A DNA stretch of 64,000 nucleotides from Clostridiales bacterium GWF2_38_85 (GTDB lineage Bacteria > Bacillota > Clostridia > Oscillospirales > CAG-382), in NCBI GenBank assembly GCA_001797275.1, contig MGOY01000025.1:31106-95105 (forward strand), given 5' to 3'. Positions 9,401-17,722 of this stretch are shown here, piece by piece (the stretch's first letter is position 1; each line of letters begins with the position of its first letter). The notes beneath the pieces are model-generated. The model had not been told where the DNA came from and searched no databases. It worked only from the letters and a program-made list of their open reading frames with translations. The position numbers and the translations under genes are program-made.

Positions 9401-10351
9401 TTAAAAAATCTTATTTCTGTTCAGTATAGTTGAATATTTATGCAATTGGAGCAGCGGACTGAAAGACCGTTTTGACTGACGCAGACCATCATCACCGACA
9501 TCATCCTCACGGTTTATATATTTGAATTGAGGATACTGTAATGCAAAAAAGTGAGCAAGTGCCGGATATACACCTTCATAATCATATGATGCTTTTTCGC
9601 AATGAACAACCAGAGTTGAATTTTCGGTGTTTTCAAACAGCGGCTCACCAATAGTAAATCCAATCGGCTTCCCACCGACATACAGACAGCAGCCATACAA
9701 CTGAAGCTGCCCGTAATGTACCAGCAGCTGCTCGGCGGCAACAATCTCCCTGCGTTTGTACTTTTCAAGCTCGCCATTGTCGTTTTTCCACTCGTCAAGA
9801 AGATAAAAACAGTCGTCTATAACCGCATTTGTAATCGGCTTGATCTCATAGTTATCGCCGTACAATGCAAGAAATTTGTTCAATTTGTTTTTCTTGTTGT
9901 GAAGCTTCTTACCCGAATAGGTGCGGAAGCTGTCGGCATCGTAGATATAATCGCTATAATTTATATCAAAGGTACACTCAACGCCGTATTTATCACTCAG
10001 AAATTTTGATTTCGATTCGGTCAGATTAATAACCGTAATATAATCCTTGTCGCAATTATCCATCAGTGTTCTGATGCAGTTGTCGAAAGCTTGCATATCG
10101 GGTTGTTTTATCATGAACAGACATCTGTCCTGCCATTTGTATCCGAAAACAACACCTTCACCACATTCAGCGAACTGAACCGGATGAGCAAACCGCCAGC
10201 TGAAAATTGTTGCAAACTGCTTTTCACAGCTGATATCCTCAAGCGAACCGGAGCTGTTCTGACCAATCAGACCGGTTATAAGATCCTTATCTTCAATTTT
10301 AATCTCTTTGAAGTTCAATTCCAAAAATATATCCATACCTTCCTTCGACAT
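9401..10351 (-). CDS. DUF2156-type (phosphatidylglycerol lysyltransferase C-terminal-like) protein
   Basis: This 316-aa soluble protein resembles DUF2156/LPG_synthase_C proteins, whose double GNAT-like fold is shared with the aminoacyl-transferring domain of MprF. Supporting stretches are GKKLHNKKNKLNKF at about 143-156, LDEWKND, and the late YINREDDVGDDGLRQSKRSF. No membrane domain is attached, so it is not a full MprF. An internal ATG five codons in (10336) has AAGGAAGG immediately upstream and is an alternative start. Confidence 0.75.
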   Translation of the reverse strand: MSKEGMDIFLELNFKEIKIEDKDLITGLIGQNSSGSLEDISCEKQFATIFSWRFAHPVQFAECGEGVVFGYKWQDRCLFMIKQPDMQAFDNCIRTLMDNCDKDYITVINLTESKSKFLSDKYGVECTFDINYSDYIYDADSFRTYSGKKLHNKKNKLNKFLALYGDNYEIKPITNAVIDDCFYLLDEWKNDNGELEKYKRREIVAAEQLLVHYGQLQLYGCCLYVGGKPIGFTIGEPLFENTENSTLVVHCEKASYDYEGVYPALAHFFALQYPQFKYINREDDVGDDGLRQSKRSFSPLLQLHKYSTILNRNKIF

Positions 10352-10374
10352 TAACGCCGTCAGATTCCCTTCAA

Positions 10375-11055
10375 TTATTCCAGAAGCTCACCACAGCTTT
10401 TAATTATATCCTGGCTGATATCGTTCATTGTTCTTAACTTACCGTCAATGCTGCAGTCAATTTTTGTCCATCCCAAATATTCAGCTGCGTAAAGTGCTGC
10501 TATATAGCTTTTTTGGATATGCTCAACGCTCTTTTCGTGTATATCCTTTTTTATACCGGTTTCGCGACATCTCTTTTCGAGCAGTTTCAGCGAAAGCTCA
10601 GGCGGCATACACAAATACAAAACCTTCTGCGGTCTCGGAAGTCCCAGAAGCTCAAATTCGTAGTTATCCAGCCAATCAAGGTAATACTCCCACTCGGATT
10701 TTTTGAGCTTTGAAAGCTGATGTACTGCATTTGCGGTCGTATAACGGTTGGCAATCAACAGCCTTCCGCTTTCGTATTCCTTCTGCCATTTCAATTTATA
10801 TGAAGCATATCTGTCAACAGCAAAAAAACTGGAGGCTGCATATGGGTTGACATCGTTCGGATCATTACCGAAATCGCCTCTCAGATACATTCTGACAAGC
10901 GCTGATGATTCCATATCATATTCGGGGAAGGATAACTTTGTGTATTCCTTTCCCTTGCCGGCGAGGTATTGGCAAAGCAATTCTGTCTGGGTTCCTTTTC
11001 CTGAAGCATCAAGTCCGTCTATTGCAATCAGGCGGTATTGAATTAATTTCTCCAT
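10375..11055 (-). CDS. tmk: Thymidylate kinase-like protein
   Basis: This 226-aa P-loop kinase has GLDASGKGTQTE near residue 14, the VDRY stretch that places the nucleotide base, and an arginine-rich lid near RCRETG. It phosphorylates dTMP to dTDP if it is a true Tmk. The ATG overlaps the last 13 bases of thyX and has AGGAGG 10 nt upstream, so the last two steps of dTTP synthesis are co-expressed. Confidence 0.85.
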   Translation of the reverse strand: MEKLIQYRLIAIDGLDASGKGTQTELLCQYLAGKGKEYTKLSFPEYDMESSALVRMYLRGDFGNDPNDVNPYAASSFFAVDRYASYKLKWQKEYESGRLLIANRYTTANAVHQLSKLKKSEWEYYLDWLDNYEFELLGLPRPQKVLYLCMPPELSLKLLEKRCRETGIKKDIHEKSVEHIQKSYIAALYAAEYLGWTKIDCSIDGKLRTMNDISQDIIKSCGELLE

Positions 11056-11798
11056 CTTTTACGAACCTCCTCTATTTTCCCGCAGGTCATTTTCCCTTCG
11101 GGGCAACCATTTTTCACACAAGGAGGTCCCGCTTTGATAAACAAAGCCGGTGCAATCTGCTTGACCTGTGTCAGCATCTCGTTTGCCAGCTCGCGTATCT
11201 CCCACTGTGCTCTGTTACAGCAGCGAAGCTCGAAGAAGTTCCACAGCGAACGCACATTCATCGTCATGATTATCTTTGTATCGCAGGCATTGGGCAGCAC
11301 ACTGCGTGCATCCTCAAACGCCATTTTTTCAGCAGCCTTTTCGGCGTCAACTTGGATTTTACCTTCATCCATAAGTGCTTTTGTGTGATATTTCATTAGC
11401 TTATCTGCCAGTGATATGTAATGCTGTCTGTCCTCGTCCATCGCACGAAGAAATTCCTCCCTTGCCTCGGGAATAGCTGTTATGGCAGGAGGTATAATAT
11501 ATTCGAAGTTTTCTTTATTGACATATCTCTGGCTCTGGACGCTGAATGAGGCTATTCTGTGCCTTGTTATCTGGGCAAGAACAGCTCTTGATACACCTTC
11601 AATTCCGAAGGTAAAGCTGACATGCTCAAACGGGCTCTCATGTCCGAGGTTTGAAAGCATTGTGATAAATTTTCCTGTTTTCTCGTCATCAAGTCCGTCA
11701 AAGATCGTGTCGATGTCGCTTGAAGCATAACATAGCTTCGCTGCTGCCGCAATCATTTTTTCACAATCGGGTGTGTGCGCAAGAATTTTAACTTTCAT
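11043..11798 (-). CDS. thyX: Flavin-dependent thymidylate synthase ThyX
   Basis: This 251-aa protein carries the ThyX signature RHRIASFSVQSQRY at residues 79-92 (RHRxxSxxxxSxRY). It makes dTMP from dUMP using FAD, NADPH and methylene-tetrahydrofolate. The start MKVKIL is chosen because AAGGGAAG lies about 9 nt upstream; an ATG seven codons earlier is possible. No thyA is seen in the window. Confidence 0.93.
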   Translation of the reverse strand: MKVKILAHTPDCEKMIAAAAKLCYASSDIDTIFDGLDDEKTGKFITMLSNLGHESPFEHVSFTFGIEGVSRAVLAQITRHRIASFSVQSQRYVNKENFEYIIPPAITAIPEAREEFLRAMDEDRQHYISLADKLMKYHTKALMDEGKIQVDAEKAAEKMAFEDARSVLPNACDTKIIMTMNVRSLWNFFELRCCNRAQWEIRELANEMLTQVKQIAPALFIKAGPPCVKNGCPEGKMTCGKIEEVRKRWRN

Positions 11799-11823
11799 CC
11801 CTATAACTTCCCTTCTCATTTTT

Positions 11824-12561
11824 TCAACTGTTATGTTTATCTTTTTCGATTATAGTATTATATATAAATTTGGGTAATTTAATCAATTTTCGAAACCTCT
11901 TCGGTTCAATCACAGCGCGCCACAGCCACTCAAGCGACAAATCAATCATTATCTTCGGTGCCCGCTTCTTCTCACCTGACAGTATGTCCACTGTACCGCC
12001 AAGTCCGACGAACAACCCACGCTTGAAATACTGTTTATTATTACAGATAAAATATTCCTGTTTGGGTGAGCCGAGACAAACAAAGATAACATCGGGTGTG
12101 ATAGAATTTATTTTGTCGATAACCATCTTTTCATCTGTGTAATAACCGTCGCAACCATCGCATAATATATTTTTGTACTGCTGTCGTATATTATTAAACG
12201 CATTTTCAAGGCTATTTTTCTCGCCGCCCAGAATGAACAGACTTCCATTCTTGTTATTGAGACTTTCAAGCATTTTTTTTGCAAAGTCAACACCTGCAAT
12301 TTTCTGCTGCAAAGGGCTACCCAGCCTTTTTGCTGCCCAGATTATACCCTGACCATCAGGCAGGTTCATATCCGAGCTGTTTATTATATCAAGAAAGCTT
12401 TTATTCTTCAGGCAATCCAATACCATTAATGAGTTGGGTGTGAAAACTGCCGAAGGTCTGTCTGAATGATACAGAATTTCAGCATATTCGACAGCCTTTT
12501 CCATAGTAATATCAATAAATTTTATCTGATGTACAGTTTTTGTTTTTATCATATTTATCAC
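11824..12561 (-). CDS. WecG/TagA/CpsF-family glycosyltransferase
   Basis: This 245-aa GT26-type protein contains the family stretches LPDGQGIIWAAKRLG at about 86-100 and FVCLGSPKQEYFI at about 156-168, and the C-terminal LSLEWLWRAVIEPKRFRK region. Members transfer ManNAc-type or related sugars to undecaprenyl-linked acceptors for teichoic-acid linkage units or exopolysaccharide. It is first in a run continuing through thyX and tmk, behind its own promoter. Alternative in-frame ATG three codons later. Confidence 0.9.
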   Translation of the reverse strand: MINMIKTKTVHQIKFIDITMEKAVEYAEILYHSDRPSAVFTPNSLMVLDCLKNKSFLDIINSSDMNLPDGQGIIWAAKRLGSPLQQKIAGVDFAKKMLESLNNKNGSLFILGGEKNSLENAFNNIRQQYKNILCDGCDGYYTDEKMVIDKINSITPDVIFVCLGSPKQEYFICNNKQYFKRGLFVGLGGTVDILSGEKKRAPKIMIDLSLEWLWRAVIEPKRFRKLIKLPKFIYNTIIEKDKHNS

Positions 12562-12589
12562 TGACTTGATTTTATATTATCATTATTAT

Positions 12590-12618
12590 ATTTTAGCATA
12601 CCCGGATTAATAAATCAA
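12590..12618 (-). promoter_or_regulatory. Sigma-A-type promoter for the wecG-like/thyX/tmk run
   Basis: TTGATT (12613-12618) and TAAAAT (12590-12595) are separated by 17 bp, about 30 nt before the glycosyltransferase start. Confidence 0.6.
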
Positions 12619-12689
12619 CATAAAAAAATTGAATATAAATTATCTTTTGGGAGAAACTAAATCAAGACCAAGGTTCAATACTGATTTCT

Positions 12690-12733
12690 CATAAAACATT
12701 ACGTTAAAACTCTGCGAAAGAAACCATATGATA
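12690..12733 (+). promoter_or_regulatory. Possible sporulation-type promoter and shared leader segment
   Basis: CATATGATA at 12725-12733 fits the -10 pattern of mother-cell sigma factors (SigE/SigK), as expected before a spore-coat gene; no convincing -35 was located. Just upstream, CATAAAACATTACGTTA (12690-12706) is repeated exactly at 19635-19651 before the sugar epimerase gene. Confidence 0.35.
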
Positions 12734-12806
12734 AAGGTTTTTCTTGAATTTTATCTATGTTTTTAATCGAAATTAGTATAAATAACAAAACAGAAAGGAT
12801 ATCGAC

Positions 12807-12986
12807 ATGACTCCAAAAGAATTGTTATATATTGAAGATGCACTAAGCCACGAATCATTTGTACGCACACAGTGCGATGACTGCGCAGGACAGCTTCAGG
12901 ATTCAACCCTGAAAAGCTTCGTTTCACAGCTATCAACCAAGCACAAAAAGATGTTTGATCAATTCTTCACTACAGTCAAAGGTTAA
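12807..12986 (+). CDS. Small spore-coat-associated protein (59 aa)
   Basis: This 59-aa frame begins MTPKELLYIEDALSHESFV and contains TQCDDCAGQL and a basic helical C-terminus (STKHKKMFDQF). AAAGGA lies 7 nt before its ATG. It is predicted all-helical with two cysteines. Short proteins of this type commonly sit beside CotF in Clostridia and resemble the N-terminal half of CotF/ferritin-like coat proteins. The assignment rests on that resemblance and on the neighbour. Confidence 0.7.
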   Translation: MTPKELLYIEDALSHESFVRTQCDDCAGQLQDSTLKSFVSQLSTKHKKMFDQFFTTVKG

Positions 12987-13133
12987 ATAATTTCAAAGTA
13001 AAGGAAATAAAAAGTTTGAAAATAAATTTTCAAACTCAGGTTTTGTGCCTTTGTGCCATATATCAAGGCACAAATTTGATTACATCAAATACGGCACAAT
13101 TCCCACACCATAAAGAAAGGAATGGTCATAATT
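12987..13133 (+). repeat. Intercistronic hairpin element between the two coat genes
   Basis: It has a near-perfect 22-bp hairpin starting GTTTGAAAATAAATTTTC (13014-13035), GGTTTTGTGCC, an inner TTTGTGCC/GGCACAAA hairpin, CGGCACAATTCCCAC, then AAAGGAATGGTCATAATT and the cotF ATG. The first hairpin matches the reverse strand at 49565-49586 in 21 of 22 bases. Confidence 0.72.
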
Positions 13134-13382
13134 ATGGATGACAGAATGTTAATGGAAAGCCTGCTTGTGTCAACAAAAAATGCATGTGAGCTGTTTATGC
13201 ACGGAACAATTGAGGCATCGACAAGCAATATAAAATCCACATTTGATCAGGCATTGCAAGATGTAATACAGATACAAAATGATATCTACTGCCATATGGC
13301 TGATAAAGGCTGGTATCCCCAGACCGCAGTCGAACAACAGAAGATACAACAGGTAGCCCAGAAATATCAGGCAAACGCATAA
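13134..13382 (+). CDS. cotF: CotF-family spore coat protein
   Basis: This 82-aa helical protein has the typical CotF-type ending: a run around NDIYCHMADKGWYPQ, then a glutamine-rich tail (EQQKIQQVAQKYQA). CotF-family proteins are coat or coat-associated proteins of endospores, which marks the organism as a spore former or the descendant of one. The start MDDRML follows AAAGGA by 12 nt; an ATG four codons earlier overlaps that site. A strong terminator follows. Confidence 0.9.
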   Translation: MDDRMLMESLLVSTKNACELFMHGTIEASTSNIKSTFDQALQDVIQIQNDIYCHMADKGWYPQTAVEQQKIQQVAQKYQANA

Positions 13383-13401
13383 ATTGCAACTGATAAAGCA
13401 A

Positions 13402-13437
13402 AACCGACGGTCAGCATCGACTGTCGGTTGTTTTTGT
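13402..13437 (+). terminator. Intrinsic terminator after cotF
   Basis: An 11-bp stem (13402-13412 with 13419-13429, one G-U pair) with a 6-nt loop is followed by GTTTTTG. Confidence 0.88.
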
Positions 13438-13542
13438 TATAATACATTTAAAACGTTGTTTATAATTACTCTCTTGTAATAATATGAACATACAGTTACT
13501 TCGTTATTTTTAATATTATGTTTTTACATTTCAAAAAGCGAC

Positions 13543-14169
13543 TTAATCAAATATTACCTCCCAGTTTTCATTATTGAATGCATCAAAGCACATTTCAATT
13601 TGATTATAGATATTCTTATTCTCATCTAAAATAGGTAAATTGTTAAGTGCAAAATATCCACTTTCTGTAGTTTCATTATTCGGTTGGAAACTACCCCTTA
13701 TAATAGAGCATAGGACAAACACCTTACAAATTCCATATGCATATTTGGGTGAATTATGCTTGTTCCTATCTTGTATAGCAATAATCCTTGAAGGTTTAAT
13801 ATCCAAACCAACTTCCTCTTTAACTTCTTTAATAGTATTTGAAGCAATTGATTTATTATAATCAACCCAACCACCTGGTAGAGACCATTTATTTTTTTCT
13901 TTTACCAGTAAAATTTTGTTTTCGTTGAATATTGCAGCTCGTGTATCGATTTTAGGTGTTTGATAACCTGTTTCGTTGCAAAACACATCTTTAACTTTTT
14001 CGATTGAGAGACCCGTTTTCATAGCCATGATTTCAGCGAATATTTCTCTAACTCTTTTAAAACGTTCTTTGTCAAATTGATCTTTCGTATATGTTAAGCC
14101 GTTTTGAGCAATAGATTGTAATTCCATTGATAATTTTATCAACATATCCAAATCATTCATTAGTTCCAT
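13543..14169 (-). CDS. Nudix hydrolase with N-terminal helical domain
   Basis: This 208-aa protein has a helical N-terminal region of about 70 residues (the Nudix_hydro_N type) and a Nudix domain. The Nudix box at 100-121 keeps the EVKEEVG core, but Lys106 replaces the first Glu and Lys114 replaces the Arg of GX5EX7REUXEEXGU. Metal-dependent pyrophosphatase activity may be weak or altered. It is AT-rich, like the next two genes, and is the best-preserved of the three in overall length. Confidence 0.83.
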   Translation of the reverse strand: MELMNDLDMLIKLSMELQSIAQNGLTYTKDQFDKERFKRVREIFAEIMAMKTGLSIEKVKDVFCNETGYQTPKIDTRAAIFNENKILLVKEKNKWSLPGGWVDYNKSIASNTIKEVKEEVGLDIKPSRIIAIQDRNKHNSPKYAYGICKVFVLCSIIRGSFQPNNETTESGYFALNNLPILDENKNIYNQIEMCFDAFNNENWEVIFD

Positions 14170-14197
14170 AATTTCCTCCGATCATACTACTTTACTA

Positions 14198-14671
14198 TTA
14201 TTCTTTTGTTACAATATAAACGATTTTATTCATATCGCCTACATCAATTTCCTTCAAAAAATCAGGTACAATATTCTGTTGTTTTATTGTATTCAAAGGC
14301 AACCAATGCAACGTTTCAGCTTCAATTTGATCTGAATATAAATTATCAGAAATTGTATATACCTTATTGTATTTCATTAAATAAAAGAACACGACTTCAT
14401 GATGATTTTTACTGCAATAGGTGAAAAACCGTTCTTGAATAAAAACCAATCTGTCAATTTCAAACTTATGTCCTGTTTCCTCATATACTTCACGAACAAC
14501 AGCATCTTCTGATGTTTCATTCATCTTGACTTTTCCGCCGACAGTATAGTAGCATTCATGGTTTTTATGCTTTGCAACAAGCATTCTATCATTTTCTATT
14601 ATCAAAGCGGCGACTCTGTATGTAAACATACTTTGTTCTGAGTCTATTAAAATATCTATATTATTCATCAC
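14198..14671 (-). CDS. Nudix hydrolase
   Basis: This 157-aa single-domain protein has a complete Nudix box: Gly46, Glu52 and REVYEETG at 60-67. It probably cleaves a nucleoside diphosphate linked to another group; the substrate cannot be read from sequence. Its ATG overlaps the stop of the small lipoprotein gene upstream, so the two are probably translated together. Confidence 0.88.
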   Translation of the reverse strand: MMNNIDILIDSEQSMFTYRVAALIIENDRMLVAKHKNHECYYTVGGKVKMNETSEDAVVREVYEETGHKFEIDRLVFIQERFFTYCSKNHHEVVFFYLMKYNKVYTISDNLYSDQIEAETLHWLPLNTIKQQNIVPDFLKEIDVGDMNKIVYIVTKE

Positions 14672-14878
14672 TTTTTCCTATTTTTTATTACGATAACAAT
14701 AACTATAACTGCAATGATAACAGTCAATATTATTGGTACAAGAGGAAATATTAGCTCTTGTACAACAAGAACAGCAGTTGGGCCATCCGCACCACCGATT
14801 ATTCCAATTTCATCTATTTTATTGCACCCTGTCAATAACAACGCAAGCATACTACAATACTATCAGTAATTTTTTCAT
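14668..14878 (-). pseudogene. Small membrane lipoprotein with GIIGGADGPT motif, frameshifted in its signal peptide
   Basis: The open frame from 14850 reads MLALLLTGCNK, then IGIIGGADGPTAVLVV and one hydrophobic helix with a basic tail. A better-placed ATG at 14878, behind GAGAGGAAAG, reads MKKLLIVL and then meets TAG at 14852-14854. Removing one T there joins the frames into MKKLLIVLSMLALLLTGC, a textbook lipoprotein signal. GIIGGADGPT recalls the beta subunit of sodium-pumping decarboxylases, but this protein is far too small to be one. Either the gene is broken, or it restarts at MLALLLTGC, or there is a base error. Confidence 0.65.
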
Positions 14879-14918
14879 TATGCTTTCCTCTCAATATAAA
14901 TTTTGCGTGTATGCATAT

Positions 14919-15368
14919 TTATAATCCGATATTCTCTTTTAACCTCATATAATTACCCGTATCCGGAATGCCTCTATTAAGAATATCAACAAATTTTTGA
15001 TTAAATCCTAAGTTAATTAATTCGAAAAATTGGAAAAACCCAACATCACTTATTGGGTTTGTTTCAAATTCATTTGATGGTAGTGTTATATTACCATCAA
15101 TCCTTTCAAGAAAAAATGTAATATGTATAATTGGAGGAACACAGTCTGTTTTATCACATAAATATAGCAATCTTTTAACTTTTGTATTTAAACCTGTTTC
15201 TTCATACATTTCGCGAATTATTGCTTCATCTAATTTTTCTCCGACTTCAACTCTACCACCCGGAAGCGACCATCCTCTTTATGATGTAACTTTTTGTTTT
15301 ACTAAAAGAATTTTATTATCTTCTATCAATATTCCTGTTATTCGAATTTGAAAACTATTCTTGTCCAC
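14919..15368 (-). pseudogene. Nudix hydrolase interrupted by an in-frame stop
   Basis: The frame starts at a GTG (VDKNSFQIRITGILIEDNKI) with AGGAG about 8 nt upstream, and is open to the end except for TAA at 15279-15281, just before RGWSLPGGRVEVGE. The Nudix box is otherwise intact (EMYEETGL). One substitution (for example TAT to TAA) would explain the stop. Intact length would be 149 codons. The remaining downstream ATG would start inside the box, so a product from it could not work. Confidence 0.85.
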
Positions 15369-15428
15369 ATGACCACTCCTAAATATCGAAGAAGGAACAT
15401 CCCATATTGAAATGCTCCTTTTGCTTCT

Positions 15429-16082
15429 TCAGAATTTAAATCCTATTGTACTGAGTATACATCTTGCGATTGCATAATGCGTATGTGGGAACGGATGAAC
15501 TCTGTCGAGTGAGTATGCTGTCGTATTCAGCTTTGTCAGCAGCAGGTCAAGAGCAGCTTGAACATCGCAGAAAAGTGAGTCTGTTTCGTATGCTATCTTT
15601 CTGAGGATTACATTCAACTCATCGACATCTTTTCTCATCGCATCGTTCTTGTTCAAGTCAAGGAAGAAGGGAGAAATAATCATAAATCCTTTTGTTTTTC
15701 TCTTTGCATCCGCAACTATATATCTGAGGTTTTCCTCATATTGTTTAACGCTGACCTGTCTTTCGGGAAACATATACGAATCGTACTTACGCCAGACATC
15801 ATTTACACCAATCATTATGGCTGCATAATCGGGCTTTATTGCCGTCATGTCAGATTCCCAGTGTGTACGAACATCAGAACTTGTTTCGCCGCTGATGCCG
15901 GTATTGACAATTTTTATATGCTTTTCAGGATAGGTTCCTGTTAGTATGTTATGAATGAAGAAGGGGTAACCGCTTCCCAGTCCGGTCTGGCAGTTTCCGT
16001 AAGGTCTTCCTCTTCCGCAATCGGTGACCGAGTCGCCGGAGAACATTATTGTTGTATCATTTTCAATATAATCGAACAACAT
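15429..16082 (-). CDS. SGNH/GDSL-family hydrolase
   Basis: This 217-aa protein has block I FSGDSVTD with nucleophile Ser18, block II NTGISGETS, block III IGVNDVW and block V DRVHP with the catalytic Asp/His pair. The family contains esterases acting on acyl or acetyl groups, often on polysaccharides. No signal peptide is seen. It begins 2 nt after the LRR gene stop with GAGGAATAATT as ribosome site, so the two form an operon. Confidence 0.9.
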   Translation of the reverse strand: MLFDYIENDTTIMFSGDSVTDCGRGRPYGNCQTGLGSGYPFFIHNILTGTYPEKHIKIVNTGISGETSSDVRTHWESDMTAIKPDYAAIMIGVNDVWRKYDSYMFPERQVSVKQYEENLRYIVADAKRKTKGFMIISPFFLDLNKNDAMRKDVDELNVILRKIAYETDSLFCDVQAALDLLLTKLNTTAYSLDRVHPFPHTHYAIARCILSTIGFKF

Positions 16083-16084
16083 AA

Positions 16085-17587
16085 TTATTCCTCACTTACT
16101 GTGCTTTCAACAGCGCTTTCTGTTGTGCTTGTGTCAGCTGTTGATTCAACTGTTGAGGTATCTGAGGTTACATCGGATGTATCGGAAGCTGTTCCCGAGG
16201 TATCAGCTAAGGTATCACCGGAGGTTTCGCTTTCTTCGGGTTCATCATACATAATATATGCTTTAGTATATTTTTCTTTGAGTGTAGCACCGTTTGTAAC
16301 CGGGTTGCCGGTAAGGTATGCGACAATCAATGTGCCATCCTGGAAATTCGTCAAGGATGAAACATCTTCAATTGCGTTGTTTGACAAGTACAGATAAGCC
16401 ATTTTTGTCATATCTTTAATCGGTGAAACATCAACTATCTTATTATCTGTCAGGTAAAGATATTCAATCTCAACCGATTTTTCAATTGCGCTGATATCTT
16501 CGATTTCATTGTTGGTAAGTGAAAGCTGAGTTAACTTCACAAGGTCAGCCATTGCTGAAATATCTGATATTTTATTTTTGCTTAAGTCGAGTGTTTCAAG
16601 CTTTGTCAGCTTTTCAAGCGCGGATACATCAACGATTTCATTAGAGGGAGCATAAAAACCTTCGAGGTTGACAAGCTCTGAAACTGCAGAGATATCTGTA
16701 AGTCCCATGCTGCCAAGGCTGAGAGTTTTAAGTGCTGTCAATCCTTTGATCGGATCAAGTGAGATTGGTACTATTTTCTCAGTTACTGTACTTGTATCAT
16801 CGCTTGTGTCCGCGACACTGGTGTCACTTGTTTCAATAGCAACAGTTGAATAATTGTTGTCAAGAACAAGGGTTTCAAGATTTACAAGTCCGGAAATTGC
16901 AGATATATCGGTAATGTTATTTTCTGACATGTAAAGTGATTTAAGCTTTGTAAGATTTTCAAGTACAGATATATCATCAATACCGAGTGATTGGATATTT
17001 AAATATTCGATATTCGTAAGCTCAGCGATTGCGGATATATCTTTGACGCTTGTTCCGCCGATTGAAAGGTGTTTTAGATTTGTCATTGTTTTAATTGCTT
17101 TGAGGTTTTTGAGAAGCTTCTGCTCCTGAACATCAATAAGAGTAAGGTTGGGGAACAGTGCAAGATCATCGAGTGTTGTAAGCTCGAATGTCAGGTCAGC
17201 AGATTTTACACTTTTGTTATAGTTTTCGCTATAGGTTGAAGTGTCAAAGTCTTCGACAGTTGTGTCTGTTTCAAGCAGTGTTGCAAGTTCGTCATAACCG
17301 ATTGTTACTGTAGTTTTAGTATCTTCTGTATCGGAAGTTTCGGTATCCTCTGCAGTGATAATTCCGAGAACCTTAATTGCCTCGAGGTCTTCTTTTGTTA
17401 TCTCGCTCGGTTTCTTATCAAGTGCTTCAGCAACAACTCTTGCAAAGCTCTGATCCTTGAATAAGCTTGAACGGTTCTGAATAAATGAAAAAAGTGTTAT
17501 ACAAATAGCTGCCGCAAGAAGAACGCATAATACAATACTTATAATAAACTTCTTCTTTCTCTCGGCTCTTGATGCAATAGTTGCCAT
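16085..17587 (-). CDS. Membrane-anchored leucine-rich-repeat protein
   Basis: This 500-aa protein begins MATIASRAERKKK followed by one membrane helix (about 14-35). Internalin-like LRRs of about 22 residues run through roughly residues 110-420, with the repeated pattern LxxLxxLxLxxNxIxDISA. A Ser/Thr/Val/Glu-rich tail follows. It is predicted to be anchored by its N-terminus with the repeats outside, as a binding or adhesion protein. One repeat is split by a low-complexity Thr/Ser insert near residue 240-260. AAAGGA lies 10 nt before the chosen ATG. Confidence 0.85.
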   Translation of the reverse strand: MATIASRAERKKKFIISIVLCVLLAAAICITLFSFIQNRSSLFKDQSFARVVAEALDKKPSEITKEDLEAIKVLGIITAEDTETSDTEDTKTTVTIGYDELATLLETDTTVEDFDTSTYSENYNKSVKSADLTFELTTLDDLALFPNLTLIDVQEQKLLKNLKAIKTMTNLKHLSIGGTSVKDISAIAELTNIEYLNIQSLGIDDISVLENLTKLKSLYMSENNITDISAISGLVNLETLVLDNNYSTVAIETSDTSVADTSDDTSTVTEKIVPISLDPIKGLTALKTLSLGSMGLTDISAVSELVNLEGFYAPSNEIVDVSALEKLTKLETLDLSKNKISDISAMADLVKLTQLSLTNNEIEDISAIEKSVEIEYLYLTDNKIVDVSPIKDMTKMAYLYLSNNAIEDVSSLTNFQDGTLIVAYLTGNPVTNGATLKEKYTKAYIMYDEPEESETSGDTLADTSGTASDTSDVTSDTSTVESTADTSTTESAVESTVSEE

Positions 17588-17646
17588 AACTTTTATTTCC
17601 TTTCGTATATAGCTGAATGAATATTTGTTTAGCATGTACTTTTGAT

Positions 17647-17675
17647 ATAATACCACTTGTCACAAAAAAATGCAA
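17647..17675 (-). promoter_or_regulatory. Sigma-A-type promoter for LRR-SGNH operon
   Basis: TTGCAT (17670-17675) and TATTAT (17647-17652) are separated by 17 bp, about 60 nt before the LRR start codon. Confidence 0.6.
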
Positions 17676-17722
17676 GCGTTAATTATGAAATACAGTAATA
17701 TTGAAAAACCTGTGTTTATAGC

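Noticed and set aside
9401..10351. Full MprF phosphatidylglycerol lysyltransferase
   Set aside because: The protein has no membrane domain and only the C-terminal-type GNAT-like fold.
14668..14850. Subunit of an oxaloacetate or other sodium-pump decarboxylase
   Set aside because: Only the GIIGGADGPT motif matches; the protein is about 60 residues and no alpha or gamma subunit is near.
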